From Atopobiaceae bacterium (GTDB lineage Bacteria; Actinomycetota; Coriobacteriia; Coriobacteriales; Atopobiaceae), in assembly GCA_022482785.1 (NCBI GenBank), contig JAKVON010000001.1:218524-282523 (forward strand): 64,000 nucleotides of DNA, given 5' to 3'. Below, piece by piece: positions 8,498 to 18,237 of this stretch. Under the pieces are notes generated by a model that was not told where the DNA came from, did no database searches, and saw only the letters and a program-made list of their open reading frames with translations. A program made the position numbers and the translations under genes. Every line of letters starts with the position of its first letter. The stretch's first letter is position 1.

Positions 8498-11400
8498 ATG
8501 GGCGTGAGGTCTCGTCGGGCAATGGAACCGGTTCTGAGGGTGTTGCTGGCTTTTGTGCTCGCGGTTGGATTGACGCCGCTGCCAAGCCACACGACGAGGG
8601 CGTATGCCCAGGAAGATTCGGGCACGAGCGCAACAACGCCTACCGCGCAGGTTCGCAATGCCATCGACCAGGCAGAATCCGACGGTACGTGCGTCGCCGG
8701 CCAGGCACTCGTGGTCTATCACGCCTCTGGTGCCGCAAAGGGCGCGACGGGCGAGCTTGCCATCCAGTCTGACTCCGACCCGCTTTCGCAGGCGGGCTTC
8801 GACGCCGAGGAGACGTGGGATCTCTCGACGGCCGACAGCATGGAATCCGCGAATGCGGCCTCCTCTGACGGTGCCCTCTCCGTGCAGTCCGAATCAACTG
8901 GATCTGCGATTGCATCGGGGTCAGACGTGCGCGTGGCGCTGGTGAACCGTCCCGACATGAGCGTGTCGGACCTGGTGGCAGAGCTGGACTCCCTCAGCTG
9001 CGTCGAATGCGCGCAGCCCAATTACGTAAGCGCGCAGGAGGCTTCGTCGACAGCGACCGAAACGCCTTCCGCGGCGTCGAGCGAATCGACGGTTTCGGAC
9101 ACGCAGGCCGCAGCTACGTCGCAGGCTGCAACCTCCTCGGTGACGTCCACGCCTCAGAACCTGGTGAGCCAGGGAACCCCTCTGGGCAACGCCATCACCA
9201 ACGATACGTTCAACAACCTGCAATGGGGACTTTCCGGAACGGGAAGCGAAATCGCCGGATCGACCATGGGCATCGGCTACGCCTCGGCGCTGGCCAAGGA
9301 CACCGCATCTTCCACCACGGCGAATTCTGCCGTTGTGGCGGTTCTGGACACGGGCGTCGACTACACCAACCCCGACCTGAAAGACCAGATGTGGAGCGAC
9401 CCCGGCAACATCGGCTTGGGCACCACCGAATCGCATGGCTACAACGGGATAACGGGCGCGTATGATCCCATGCCCACGGCGACAGCCGAACACGGCACGC
9501 ATTGTGCGGGCATCGTTGCCGCACAGACGAACAACAACCAAGGCATAGCCAGCGCGGCAGGTGCGAACCACCATACGCAGATCATCGGCCTTCGGAATCA
9601 AGACGATGGCGGCCACATCGTAGATTCGGCGAATATCGCCTGCTACGAGTACCTGGTGCGCGCACGCGCGGCCGGTGTCAACGTGGTCGCCGTCAACTGC
9701 TCGTGGGGACCGGACGGGGGAGGCCCGTACATCCCCGTGCTCGACTACGCCATCAACCAGGCGGGCAAGGCGGGCATCCTCTCTATCTTCGGGGCAGGCA
9801 ACTCGAGTTCGGACGTGAAGAACAACTACCAGCTTGCAGGGTTGGAAAGCCCGTATTTCATCAATGTTGCTTCGGTGAACCAGGAAAATGCGCTCTCGGC
9901 GTTCAGCTGCTATAACGAGACGGGTGTGGATGTCGCCGCACCGGGTTCCCGAATCCTCTCGACTATCCCCATCGCGAGCGGTTCAAAATACTTCATGCCC
10001 CAGCTGTCCTATATGGCCGGCAAGACGCAACCATCCGACGGCATGCTGTACTACACCGATGTCGCATCGCTGGGAACCGGAACCTCGGGGGTCACGTATA
10101 CGCTTCTGGACACGTCCACCCAGGAGACGTTCACCTGCGCAGGCGCCGTCACGCTGGATACGACGGGCACCGAGCTGGGATCGAACGCCCTGAAGGTGAG
10201 CATCGACTACGGCAGACTGACCGCCGCGGGACATACCCCCACGAACGTGCGGGTGAACCTTTCCTGGTCGATGAAAAACCCCTTTAAGGGAATCACGCTC
10301 ACCGACAAGGATCCCTCGCATTACGCCGTCGGCGTGACAGTGGACGAAACCGGGCTTACCGGCATGAAAGGATTCTTCGCGTACCAGGGGCTCTATGCGG
10401 GAACGACCGATTTGACAAAGGAGGGCTCGCGTTCCTATGTGGTCGAAGACACCATTCAGCCGAAAGGCAGCACCCTCACCGCCCTCGATACTACAAGCGA
10501 TACGCTGACGGCGCAGGTGGGAGTAACGTGCGACGACCACAGCAGTCAACCGACCGTACCGAGCGGGACGTGGTCGTGCTTGGTCACGGGCTACGGCATC
10601 GGCAAGATCACCGACCCCACCCAGGATTCGACAAGCGTCGCCGTGCCGTACATGTTCGAATCCGGAACGTCGATGGCGGCGCCGATGATCACCGGCAGCG
10701 TCGTCGAGCTGGCCGCGCTCTACCCCAACTACACGCCTCTCCAGCTGCGCGGCATCATCTGCGGCAGCACCAAGACGCTTGTTGCCGCCGATCAAGCGAA
10801 GGTCGCCTCGGGCGGGCGGTTCACGTTCGACACGGCGTTCGACAATTCCACGGTGAACGCCAACACCTGGTCGATCACCACTTCGGGCTCCAGCGTGACC
10901 GTGCACGGTTACAACTTGGATCGCGCCACGCTGAGCGTGGATGGCACGACGGTCACACCGACCGCACAGTCGGCAGGCTCACTTACCTTCGCAGCGGATT
11001 CCTCGCTCTTCGACGGCGCACGGCATCGTTTCGACGTGACCGATACGGGCACGGGCCGCACATACAAGGCCGCATACGTGATGCCCGCCACGACGTCCGA
11101 TTCTCTTGTGCGCTTGGGAAATCTGCCTACCGACTTGAACGCGAGCACGGCTCAACTGGTCTCAGCGACCGATCGGCTGTTCTATGCCGACGGGAATGGG
11201 AGCTACCTGTATTCATGCGCCGACCCCTTCGACGAGTCTGCCACATGGACGAAGCTTGCCGTGCCTGGCACGCCTTGGGCCGGGTCTTCCAGCAATAACC
11301 GCTCCAGGTTGGCCTACGCATATGCGGATGGGAAGCTCTATGCGTTCTCCACCGACGACATCGCGGCCACGGAAAGCAACGATGAACAGGTGAACGTGTT

Positions 11401-12499
11401 CTGCAGCGTCTATGACATCGCAGCGAATAGCTGGTCGGGATACCAAAAAATAAGCACCTTCGTTTCAGTAGGGGTGGAGTCCCTTACGGCAACCAGCTGC
11501 GATGGAACGATATGTTGCGAGGTCTATTTCGATACGGGCTCAGGCGAGGACAACGTTCTGCTCACGAAAGCACCGGATGCAACCGCGTATACGCAGAAGA
11601 GCCTGACGAGTTCAGACAGCCAGTTGGGCAAACCTCACGTGCTGAACGGCATCGGCGGGAAACTGTATGGACTGGCCACGTACACCGCCGCCGACGGCAC
11701 CTTGCAAACAGCGTTGGTGACGTGCGATAGTGCGACGGGCGCGGTTTCGAAGGTGGGGATCGTGAGCGGATATGGAACCACGACCGATTCCTATGTGACC
11801 GACTCCAGGAACCTCAGCTGCCAGACGGGCGCGGGCAACGGCGTCATGGACGTCGGGCTGAATGCGAAGGACTATGGCGATCTGCAGCTGGTGAACATCG
11901 ACGGGACGCTGGTGAAGCTGGGCAGCTTCGGTCTGTATGCAGCCGAGGGCCTGACGGCCGAGTCGCAGTGCATGTATGCCGGCAACCTGTTCCTGAATTG
12001 CGTGGACCATGCCACCGACAGCGCGATATCCACCGGACTGTACACGTTGCCGGTGGACGTGGCGACGAAGGTGGCCACCACGGACACGACCGCTTCGGCT
12101 GCGGCCGACCCTGCGGGCGGCGGCACGGCTACGGTATCCGACTGGCGGAAGAGCGCGGCATCCAGCTTGACCGTGCGCTCGGGGGATGCCGCCGTCTGGA
12201 CGGCCGTTGCCGCAGATGGATACGCGTTCCAAGGCTGGTACGATGCCGACGGCAATCTGGTTTCCGACCAGGCGACGTACAGCTCGCGTATGTCGGGGGA
12301 TCTGGGACTCACCGCTCGGTTCGCAGCAGCCCCTGGACCCACGCCGGCCGCTGCGGCCGGCAACGGGACGGGGACCGGTTCGTATGGGACAACGCCTCAA
12401 ACAGGCGACACGGCTGCTCCTTGGGCGCTGGTTCTCCTCGCGGCGATCGTTGCAGCCGGCGGCATTGCCATCGAGTCCGGCAGACACATGAAACAGTGA
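8498..12499 (+). CDS. Subtilisin-family (S8) surface protease, first paralogue
   Basis: The protein has 1333 residues. The signal peptide is MGVRSRRAMEPVLRV with a hydrophobic core to about residue 37. A propeptide-like region of about 200 residues precedes the S8 catalytic triad: D284 (VAVLDTGVDYTNPDL), H332 (EHGTHCAGIVAA) and S725 (ESGTSMAAPM). The 390-residue gap between H and S suggests an inserted domain. Beta-rich repeats fill the C-terminal half, ending in TPQTGD, a membrane helix and RHMKQ, a variant sortase signal with T in place of L. ATG 8498 follows AAAGAGGGG. Its neighbour at 12730 is a close paralogue across the whole length, so the pair arose by tandem duplication. It is probably exported, wall-linked and acts on host or dietary protein. 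Confidence 0.92.
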   Translation: MGVRSRRAMEPVLRVLLAFVLAVGLTPLPSHTTRAYAQEDSGTSATTPTAQVRNAIDQAESDGTCVAGQALVVYHASGAAKGATGELAIQSDSDPLSQAGFDAEETWDLSTADSMESANAASSDGALSVQSESTGSAIASGSDVRVALVNRPDMSVSDLVAELDSLSCVECAQPNYVSAQEASSTATETPSAASSESTVSDTQAAATSQAATSSVTSTPQNLVSQGTPLGNAITNDTFNNLQWGLSGTGSEIAGSTMGIGYASALAKDTASSTTANSAVVAVLDTGVDYTNPDLKDQMWSDPGNIGLGTTESHGYNGITGAYDPMPTATAEHGTHCAGIVAAQTNNNQGIASAAGANHHTQIIGLRNQDDGGHIVDSANIACYEYLVRARAAGVNVVAVNCSWGPDGGGPYIPVLDYAINQAGKAGILSIFGAGNSSSDVKNNYQLAGLESPYFINVASVNQENALSAFSCYNETGVDVAAPGSRILSTIPIASGSKYFMPQLSYMAGKTQPSDGMLYYTDVASLGTGTSGVTYTLLDTSTQETFTCAGAVTLDTTGTELGSNALKVSIDYGRLTAAGHTPTNVRVNLSWSMKNPFKGITLTDKDPSHYAVGVTVDETGLTGMKGFFAYQGLYAGTTDLTKEGSRSYVVEDTIQPKGSTLTALDTTSDTLTAQVGVTCDDHSSQPTVPSGTWSCLVTGYGIGKITDPTQDSTSVAVPYMFESGTSMAAPMITGSVVELAALYPNYTPLQLRGIICGSTKTLVAADQAKVASGGRFTFDTAFDNSTVNANTWSITTSGSSVTVHGYNLDRATLSVDGTTVTPTAQSAGSLTFAADSSLFDGARHRFDVTDTGTGRTYKAAYVMPATTSDSLVRLGNLPTDLNASTAQLVSATDRLFYADGNGSYLYSCADPFDESATWTKLAVPGTPWAGSSSNNRSRLAYAYADGKLYAFSTDDIAATESNDEQVNVFCSVYDIAANSWSGYQKISTFVSVGVESLTATSCDGTICCEVYFDTGSGEDNVLLTKAPDATAYTQKSLTSSDSQLGKPHVLNGIGGKLYGLATYTAADGTLQTALVTCDSATGAVSKVGIVSGYGTTTDSYVTDSRNLSCQTGAGNGVMDVGLNAKDYGDLQLVNIDGTLVKLGSFGLYAAEGLTAESQCMYAGNLFLNCVDHATDSAISTGLYTLPVDVATKVATTDTTASAAADPAGGGTATVSDWRKSAASSLTVRSGDAAVWTAVAADGYAFQGWYDADGNLVSDQATYSSRMSGDLGLTARFAAAPGPTPAAAAGNGTGTGSYGTTPQTGDTAAPWALVLLAAIVAAGGIAIESGRHMKQ

Positions 12500-12729
12500 C
12501 CGACCAGCTCTTGCAGCTGTAGCTCTCCATCGCGACGCTGGCCCGCCGCGGCTGGACGAAGCCTGTTGTCGAGTCCTGCGGATTTCAGGGCCCCGGCATG
12601 TCCCGCGGCATATCCCACGTATTCGTTCCTATTTTCGCATCATTCGAGCCGTTGAGATGCAGCAACCCCTCAGCGTGTCATACCATGAGCATCACGAGAT
12701 TCATCGGCGCAAGGGGAAATGGGGACGCC
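12500..12729. other. Intergenic region between the tandem S8 genes
   Basis: The interval is 230 bases. No clear terminator is visible. The last 20 bases before the ATG at 12730 (AAGGGG...GGGGACGCC) resemble the leader of the first S8 gene, so the duplication included the ribosome-binding region. Confidence 0.4.
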
Positions 12730-15700
12730 ATGTCCATGAAAGCTCGCGGCATTGCTGGTTGCATCATGAGGGTTTTTCTTGCCACGGTGCTTGCCGTGGG
12801 GCTTGTGCCGCTGCCGGGCTTTACGACCCGTGCCTATGCCGAGGATTCCGGTACGCCCGCAGCGGTGCTTTCCGACGAGGTGCGCGCGTCCATCGACCAG
12901 TCTGAGGAAGACGGCACATGCACTGCTGGTCAGGTCCTTGTCGTCTACCATGCGTCTGGTGCCGCCAAGGGGTCAACGGGGACGCTCTCCATTCAATCCG
13001 AATCTGATCCGCTTGCATCGGCAGGCTTCGGTGCATCGAGCGTGTGGGACCTCTCGAATGCCGACACCTCGGAATCCGCGGACAAGGCCGCTTCCGATGG
13101 CGCCCTTTCCGTGCAGTCCGAATCGACCGGTTCGTCCATTGCGTCAGGTTCGGACGTGCGCGTGGCTCTGGTCCAGCGCGACGACATGTCCGTTGCCGAC
13201 TTGGTGGCAGCTCTGGAATCTCTCGACTTCGTGGAATGCGCGCAGCCGAACTACGTCACGACCGAGGATGAGCTCGCTGCCGTAGACGATGAGGACGCAG
13301 CCGCCTCGCCTTCATCTTCAGTGACCACGACCTCGCCTTCGATCCCCCAGACATTGGTGGCGCAGTCGCCCGCTTCCCAGAGCTCCATCACGAACGACAC
13401 GTACGACAGCCTGCAGTGGGGGCTTTCCGGTACGGACTCCGCGATAGCCGGCTCCACCGAGGGAATCGGCTATGCGACGGCACTGGCGAAAGACACCCCA
13501 TCCACCACTACGAAGGATTCGGTGGTCGTGGCCGTTTTAGACACCGGCGTGGACTACACGAGCCCCGATCTGGCGGGCATCATGTGGACCGACCCCGGCA
13601 CTATCGGGCTGGGACCTGCAGGTTCCCATGGATACAACGGCGTGACGGGTGCTTACGATTGCAAGCCGGAGCCAAGCGCTTCCCATGGCACGCATTGCGC
13701 GGGCATCGTCGCGGCGCAGACGAACAACAATGCGGGTGTGGCCAGCGCCTCCGGCGCCAACGGCCACACCCAGCTTATGGGATTGCGCCATGAAACCGCT
13801 GATGGGTACATTCTGTCCTCCGCCTATATCGGTTGCTATGAATACCTGGTTCGTGCGCGTGCGTCCGGCGTGAACGTGGTTGCCGTCAATTGCTCGTGGG
13901 GGGCGGATACATCCTCCACCTACGAGCCTGTGCTCGATTACGCCATCAACCAGGCTGGAAAGGCGGGCATCCTGTCGTGTTTCGCGGCCGGCAACGAAAA
14001 TACCGATGTTGTGAATGATTATGGGGGTGCTCGAATGGAAAGCCCCTATTACCTCAACGTGGCCTCCAGCAACGAGAGCAATGCGCTTTCCGTTTACAGC
14101 TGCTACAACGAGACGGCAGTCGACGTGGCTGCTCCGGGGTCGAACATTCTCTCGACCGTTCCCGCCACGGTGGGCGATACGGATTTCCTGCCCCTGCTTT
14201 CCTACAAGGCCGGGAAGACAGCACCCGCCAAAGGAATGTTCTACTACACCGACATCGCAAGCATTGGAATCGGAGCTGGCGGCATCACCTATACGCTCTA
14301 CGACACCTCAACGAAAACGACGTTCACCTGCGACGGAGCCGTAAAGATAAGCGCGACGGGCAACACGCTGCTCGAATCGAATGCCTTGAAGGTGGACGTT
14401 GATTACGACAAGATCCTCGCTTCCAAGCATACACCCAGCGATGTGCGGGTAAGGCTCTCCTGGACGATGACGAACCCCTTCAAGGGCGCCGCTCTAAGCG
14501 ATACCGACCCTTCGCATTATGCAGTGGGTGTGGCCGTGGCCGCTTCGGGTCTGACCGGATGGCAGCGTGCTTTGGCCTATGAGGGACTTTGCTCGGGAGA
14601 GAACAATCTCGTGAAGGCCGATTCGGTATCCGGGGCGATCGCTGATGCGAATTGGCTGAGCAGCGGAGTGCTGACTTCGCTGGATACGACGAGCGATACG
14701 CTGAGGGCGCAGTTGGACGTTTCATTCGAATACCGCAGGTATGATAAGTCGGATCCCGTCGTGCAACCGACCGGTACCTGGTCGTGCCTTCTTACCGGCT
14801 ACGGCATCGGCAAGATCACGAATCCGAGCACGGATGCGACCAGCGCCTTCGTTCCCTACTTCTTCGAATCCGGCACCTCGATGGCCACCCCGATGATTAC
14901 GGGCGCGGTCGCCGAGCTGGCGGCGCTTTATCCGGACGAGAGCCCCCTTCGGCTGCGTGGGCGCATCTGCGGAGGCACCGAGGCCATCACGACGGCCACG
15001 TACGGTCGATACGGCGGCGAGAAGCATACCGCGAGCGATGGGCGTTTCACCTTCGAAAAGGCTTTGGACACCTCCGCAATCAACGCCAACACCTGGTCCA
15101 TCACGACGGCTGGCACCAGCGTTACCGTGCACGGCTTCAACTTGCAGCGCGCGTCGCTTGCCGTCGACGGTACGGCGGCGGCGATAACCTCGCAATCGGA
15201 CGATGCCATCACGTTTACGGCGGACTCGTCGTTGCTCGATGGCAAAGCGCATCGCTTCGACGTGACCGATACGATTACGGGTCGCACGCACAAGGCATCC
15301 TATGTCACCCCCGATGCTTCCAAAGATTCGCTTGTGCGCCTGTCTGCGCCACCAACGGCTATCAGTGCCAGTACGGCCAAACTGGTTTCGGCGACGGACC
15401 GGCTGTTCTACGCCGACGGCAACGGCACGTATCTCTACAGCTGTGCCGATCCGTCTGACGCGGCGAGCACATGGGCGGAGCTTGCCGCTCCCGGCGTGCC
15501 GTTCGACGGCAGTGAAACGCGGAATACTCGGAATATCGAATACGTCTACGCCGAAGGCTCTGTCTACGCCTTCGCGGTCGGTGGTTCCGCACAGTCGACC
15601 GAGGCAAAACCTCTGGCATCCGTGAAGTGCAACGTCTACTCCATCGCTTCGAATACCTGGTCGGGCTGGAGCGAGATAGGCACGGTTGCATCGAAGACCA

Positions 15701-17346
15701 TGCTGGCTTTTTCCGCATCTGCCGCCAACGGCATCGTTGACTGTTACGTGAAAGCGGCTGCCTCGGATACCGAAATAACCTATACGCTGTTCATGGGCGA
15801 GGCTGGTTCAACGTCTTTCACGTCTGCCGATTTTATTAAGGCTTCGCTGTATTCCCTGCACGGCATCGGCACGTCGCTCTATGGACTGTTCACCGCGGAG
15901 TCCCCAACCGCTCCCGGTTCGTATTTGATGGGGCTTATGAAGGTCGATCTTTCAGCGGGGGGCTCTACCAGCGCCAAGTATGTGGAAGGGTATACTCTCG
16001 CCGATAATTTCTACAAGATCTTTTCCGAGCAGAATGCATGCGAAACCGGCGCGGGCAACGGGCTTGTCGTGGCCGGCGTAAGCGATAAGGGTCTGGGCGA
16101 TATACAGCTAGTAGGGAACGACTTCGATGTGGATCCCCAAGCCAAATACTGCTCCGCGACAAAAGTAGGCTATTACGGGCTTTCGTCGGCCGATGGCCTG
16201 ACGGTGGGATCGATGTGCATGTACGGCGGCAAGCTGTACCTGAACTGCATCGACCATGCTCCGCAAAGCGCCGATGCCACCGGCCTCTACACGTTGCCGG
16301 ACGTCGCGGCTTCGAAGCTGGCCACCACTGACGCCACCCTGACCGCATCGGCCCAGACCGGCGGCACGGCGAGCGTATCCGACTGGCGAGGGGGCGCGGC
16401 ACCGTCCCTTGCCGTGCGCACGGGCGACACCGCGACGTGGAAGGCGGAGGCCCAGGTCGGCTACTCGTTCGATGGCTGGTACGGAGCGGACGGCAAGCTC
16501 GTCTCCTCCGATGAGACCTACAGCACGCTCGTCGGCGCTGACACGGCTCTGACCGCACGCTTCAAGGCTCACGAGTACACGATCTCGTTCGACAAGAACG
16601 CCTCGGACGCGACCGGGACGATGGCCCCTCAGCCCATGGCCTACGACACGCCCGCAGCGCTGACGACCTGCTCCTTCAACCGTCCGGGCTACTTCTTCGC
16701 GGGTTGGAACACAAAGGCTGACGGCACGGGCACGGCCTATGCCGACGAGGCGACGGTCGAGAACCTCTCGGCCGACGATGGCGCGACCGTGAAGCTCTAC
16801 GCGCAGTGGGGCCAGAGGAAGGAGATGAACGGCGTCACCGCCGTGCTCGTGGGGAGCGGAGAGGACATCAGGAGCCTCGTCATCGAGCCGAAAGGGGCGG
16901 CTTCCGATGCGGTCTCGTCGGCGCTCGGCACGAGGACGCTGCAAAGCGACTGGAACGTCTACTTCACCGACGGCACCACCGAGGACTTCGGCACGCTCAC
17001 ACTGACCTTCCCGGCGACCGGCGGCACCGTGCAGGTGTGGGAGGTGCATTCCGGGAAGCTCTTCAAGGGCGGCGACCAGGCAGTCTCGAACGGGACGGCC
17101 TCCGCGACCGTGACGACGCTCTCCGAGTTCGCCGTGACGTCCGTGACGGATGCCGTCGTGACGCCCTCCACGACCATCTCTCCGACGACCGCCACTGCCG
17201 CTCCTGTCGCCACGGCCGCTGCGACCACCCCGAACACCGGCGACGGCAGCGAGAGCGCGCTGCCGGTCCCCTTGCTTGCCGTGGCAGGCATCGCGCTGGC
17301 CACGTTCGGTGCCAGGAGGAAGCGTCGCATGGACTCCCGCAGGTAA
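12730..17346 (+). CDS. Subtilisin-family (S8) surface protease, second paralogue with InlB-type repeat
   Basis: The protein has 1538 residues from ATG 12730, chosen because GGGGACGCC and the signal peptide (MSMKARGIAGC..., AYAEDSG cleavage region) match the first S8 gene. A longer open frame begins at 12598. The triad is D271 (VAVLDTGVDYTSPDL), H319 (SHGTHCAGIVAA) and S717 (ESGTSMATPM). It aligns with the upstream S8 protein through most of its length. It then adds an InlB/Flg_new-type repeat (YTISFDKN...FAGWNTKADGTG, near residue 1280) and a further beta domain absent from the first copy. The end is TPNTGD, a hydrophobic helix and RRKRRMDSRR, a sortase-type anchor. It is followed by a strong hairpin at 17355-17410. 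The two proteases probably differ in what their C-terminal domains bind. Confidence 0.92.
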   Translation: MSMKARGIAGCIMRVFLATVLAVGLVPLPGFTTRAYAEDSGTPAAVLSDEVRASIDQSEEDGTCTAGQVLVVYHASGAAKGSTGTLSIQSESDPLASAGFGASSVWDLSNADTSESADKAASDGALSVQSESTGSSIASGSDVRVALVQRDDMSVADLVAALESLDFVECAQPNYVTTEDELAAVDDEDAAASPSSSVTTTSPSIPQTLVAQSPASQSSITNDTYDSLQWGLSGTDSAIAGSTEGIGYATALAKDTPSTTTKDSVVVAVLDTGVDYTSPDLAGIMWTDPGTIGLGPAGSHGYNGVTGAYDCKPEPSASHGTHCAGIVAAQTNNNAGVASASGANGHTQLMGLRHETADGYILSSAYIGCYEYLVRARASGVNVVAVNCSWGADTSSTYEPVLDYAINQAGKAGILSCFAAGNENTDVVNDYGGARMESPYYLNVASSNESNALSVYSCYNETAVDVAAPGSNILSTVPATVGDTDFLPLLSYKAGKTAPAKGMFYYTDIASIGIGAGGITYTLYDTSTKTTFTCDGAVKISATGNTLLESNALKVDVDYDKILASKHTPSDVRVRLSWTMTNPFKGAALSDTDPSHYAVGVAVAASGLTGWQRALAYEGLCSGENNLVKADSVSGAIADANWLSSGVLTSLDTTSDTLRAQLDVSFEYRRYDKSDPVVQPTGTWSCLLTGYGIGKITNPSTDATSAFVPYFFESGTSMATPMITGAVAELAALYPDESPLRLRGRICGGTEAITTATYGRYGGEKHTASDGRFTFEKALDTSAINANTWSITTAGTSVTVHGFNLQRASLAVDGTAAAITSQSDDAITFTADSSLLDGKAHRFDVTDTITGRTHKASYVTPDASKDSLVRLSAPPTAISASTAKLVSATDRLFYADGNGTYLYSCADPSDAASTWAELAAPGVPFDGSETRNTRNIEYVYAEGSVYAFAVGGSAQSTEAKPLASVKCNVYSIASNTWSGWSEIGTVASKTMLAFSASAANGIVDCYVKAAASDTEITYTLFMGEAGSTSFTSADFIKASLYSLHGIGTSLYGLFTAESPTAPGSYLMGLMKVDLSAGGSTSAKYVEGYTLADNFYKIFSEQNACETGAGNGLVVAGVSDKGLGDIQLVGNDFDVDPQAKYCSATKVGYYGLSSADGLTVGSMCMYGGKLYLNCIDHAPQSADATGLYTLPDVAASKLATTDATLTASAQTGGTASVSDWRGGAAPSLAVRTGDTATWKAEAQVGYSFDGWYGADGKLVSSDETYSTLVGADTALTARFKAHEYTISFDKNASDATGTMAPQPMAYDTPAALTTCSFNRPGYFFAGWNTKADGTGTAYADEATVENLSADDGATVKLYAQWGQRKEMNGVTAVLVGSGEDIRSLVIEPKGAASDAVSSALGTRTLQSDWNVYFTDGTTEDFGTLTLTFPATGGTVQVWEVHSGKLFKGGDQAVSNGTASATVTTLSEFAVTSVTDAVVTPSTTISPTTATAAPVATAAATTPNTGDGSESALPVPLLAVAGIALATFGARRKRRMDSRR

Positions 17347-17354
17347 ATGCGCAT

Positions 17355-17410
17355 CGCATAGGAAAAGGGGAGGTCCCGGGAGATACCGAGGCCGCCCCTT
17401 TCCCTATGCG
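17355..17410. terminator. Strong hairpin terminator between converging genes
   Basis: A 19-base stem (17355-17373 against 17392-17410, about 17 pairs, with CGCATAGG at its base) encloses an 18-base loop. It lies just after the S8 stop and before the converging flavodoxin gene, so it can end transcription from both sides. Confidence 0.75.
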
Positions 17411-17495
17411 CTGAACACCTCTCCGCTGCGGTGCCACCACCCTGGCGACCCATCGCAAGCTCGTGATCTACCAGCCCGCCGACGGATGCTCTTGG

Positions 17496-18173
17496 TTACC
17501 TCGTCGCGAGGCCGAGGCCCCTCGCCCATGCGCGCACCGCGTCGCCGGCCGAGGCGATGCTCTGCCCCTCGCGGGAGAACGCGCGGCCTTCGTCCACCGT
17601 CGCTCCCTTGCAGGCGGCCTGGCAGTCGGCCACCGCCGTGCCCAGGCCGCTGCCCGCATGGGTGGTGAACGGGATCACGGTCTTGCCGGTGAAGTCCTGC
17701 GACTCGAGATAGGTGAGCATGACGCGCGGCTCGCTCCCCCACCACACCGGCGCCCCCACGAGAACGGTGCCGTAGGCGGCCGGGTCGGGGGCATCGGCGA
17801 GGTTCGCCACGGCGGGACGGGAGTTCTCGTCGAGCTCCCGCCTCGCCCGGTCGCAGGTGTCGAAGTAGCCGGACGGGTACGGCTCTGCAGGCTCCACCTC
17901 GAAGACGTCGCAGGCGATCGCGTCGGCAACGTAGCCCGCCATGACCTCGGTGTTGCCCACGTCGACGTTGACGAGGTCGGGCGAGCCGTAGTTCTCGCCG
18001 GGCCTTGAGAAGAACACGACCAGCGTCGTGGCGCCCATGCCCTTTGAAGTGGCGGCAGGGGTCGTGGCTCCCGACGATCCATTGCATCCTGCGAGCAGGA
18101 CACTCACCGTGAGCGCCCCCGCGCCGGCAAGGAAGCCCCGGCGCGTCATGCTCGTCCCGAGCGGATTCTCCAT
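17496..18173 (-). CDS. Flavodoxin-family lipoprotein with Tat signal
   Basis: This 225-residue protein begins with a twin-arginine signal (TSMTRRGFLAGAGAL) and a lipobox (LLAGC), so it is probably exported folded with its cofactor and anchored by lipid. The rest matches flavodoxin-like FMN proteins (LVVFFSRPGENYG, GAPVWWGSEPRVML, PFTTHAGSGLG), the class of exported Flavodoxin_4 domains common in Coriobacteriia. ATG 18173 has AGGGGAG 5 bases upstream. It lies 64 bases behind the iron alcohol dehydrogenase and probably shares its promoter, which suggests a redox or aldehyde-stress role. Confidence 0.85.
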   Translation of the reverse strand: MENPLGTSMTRRGFLAGAGALTVSVLLAGCNGSSGATTPAATSKGMGATTLVVFFSRPGENYGSPDLVNVDVGNTEVMAGYVADAIACDVFEVEPAEPYPSGYFDTCDRARRELDENSRPAVANLADAPDPAAYGTVLVGAPVWWGSEPRVMLTYLESQDFTGKTVIPFTTHAGSGLGTAVADCQAACKGATVDEGRAFSREGQSIASAGDAVRAWARGLGLATR

Positions 18174-18237
18174 GTCTCCCCTCTCGTGCTCGTCATCGGG
18201 CATTTCGCCGCGGCATGCGGAGACCTGCGACCAGCCC

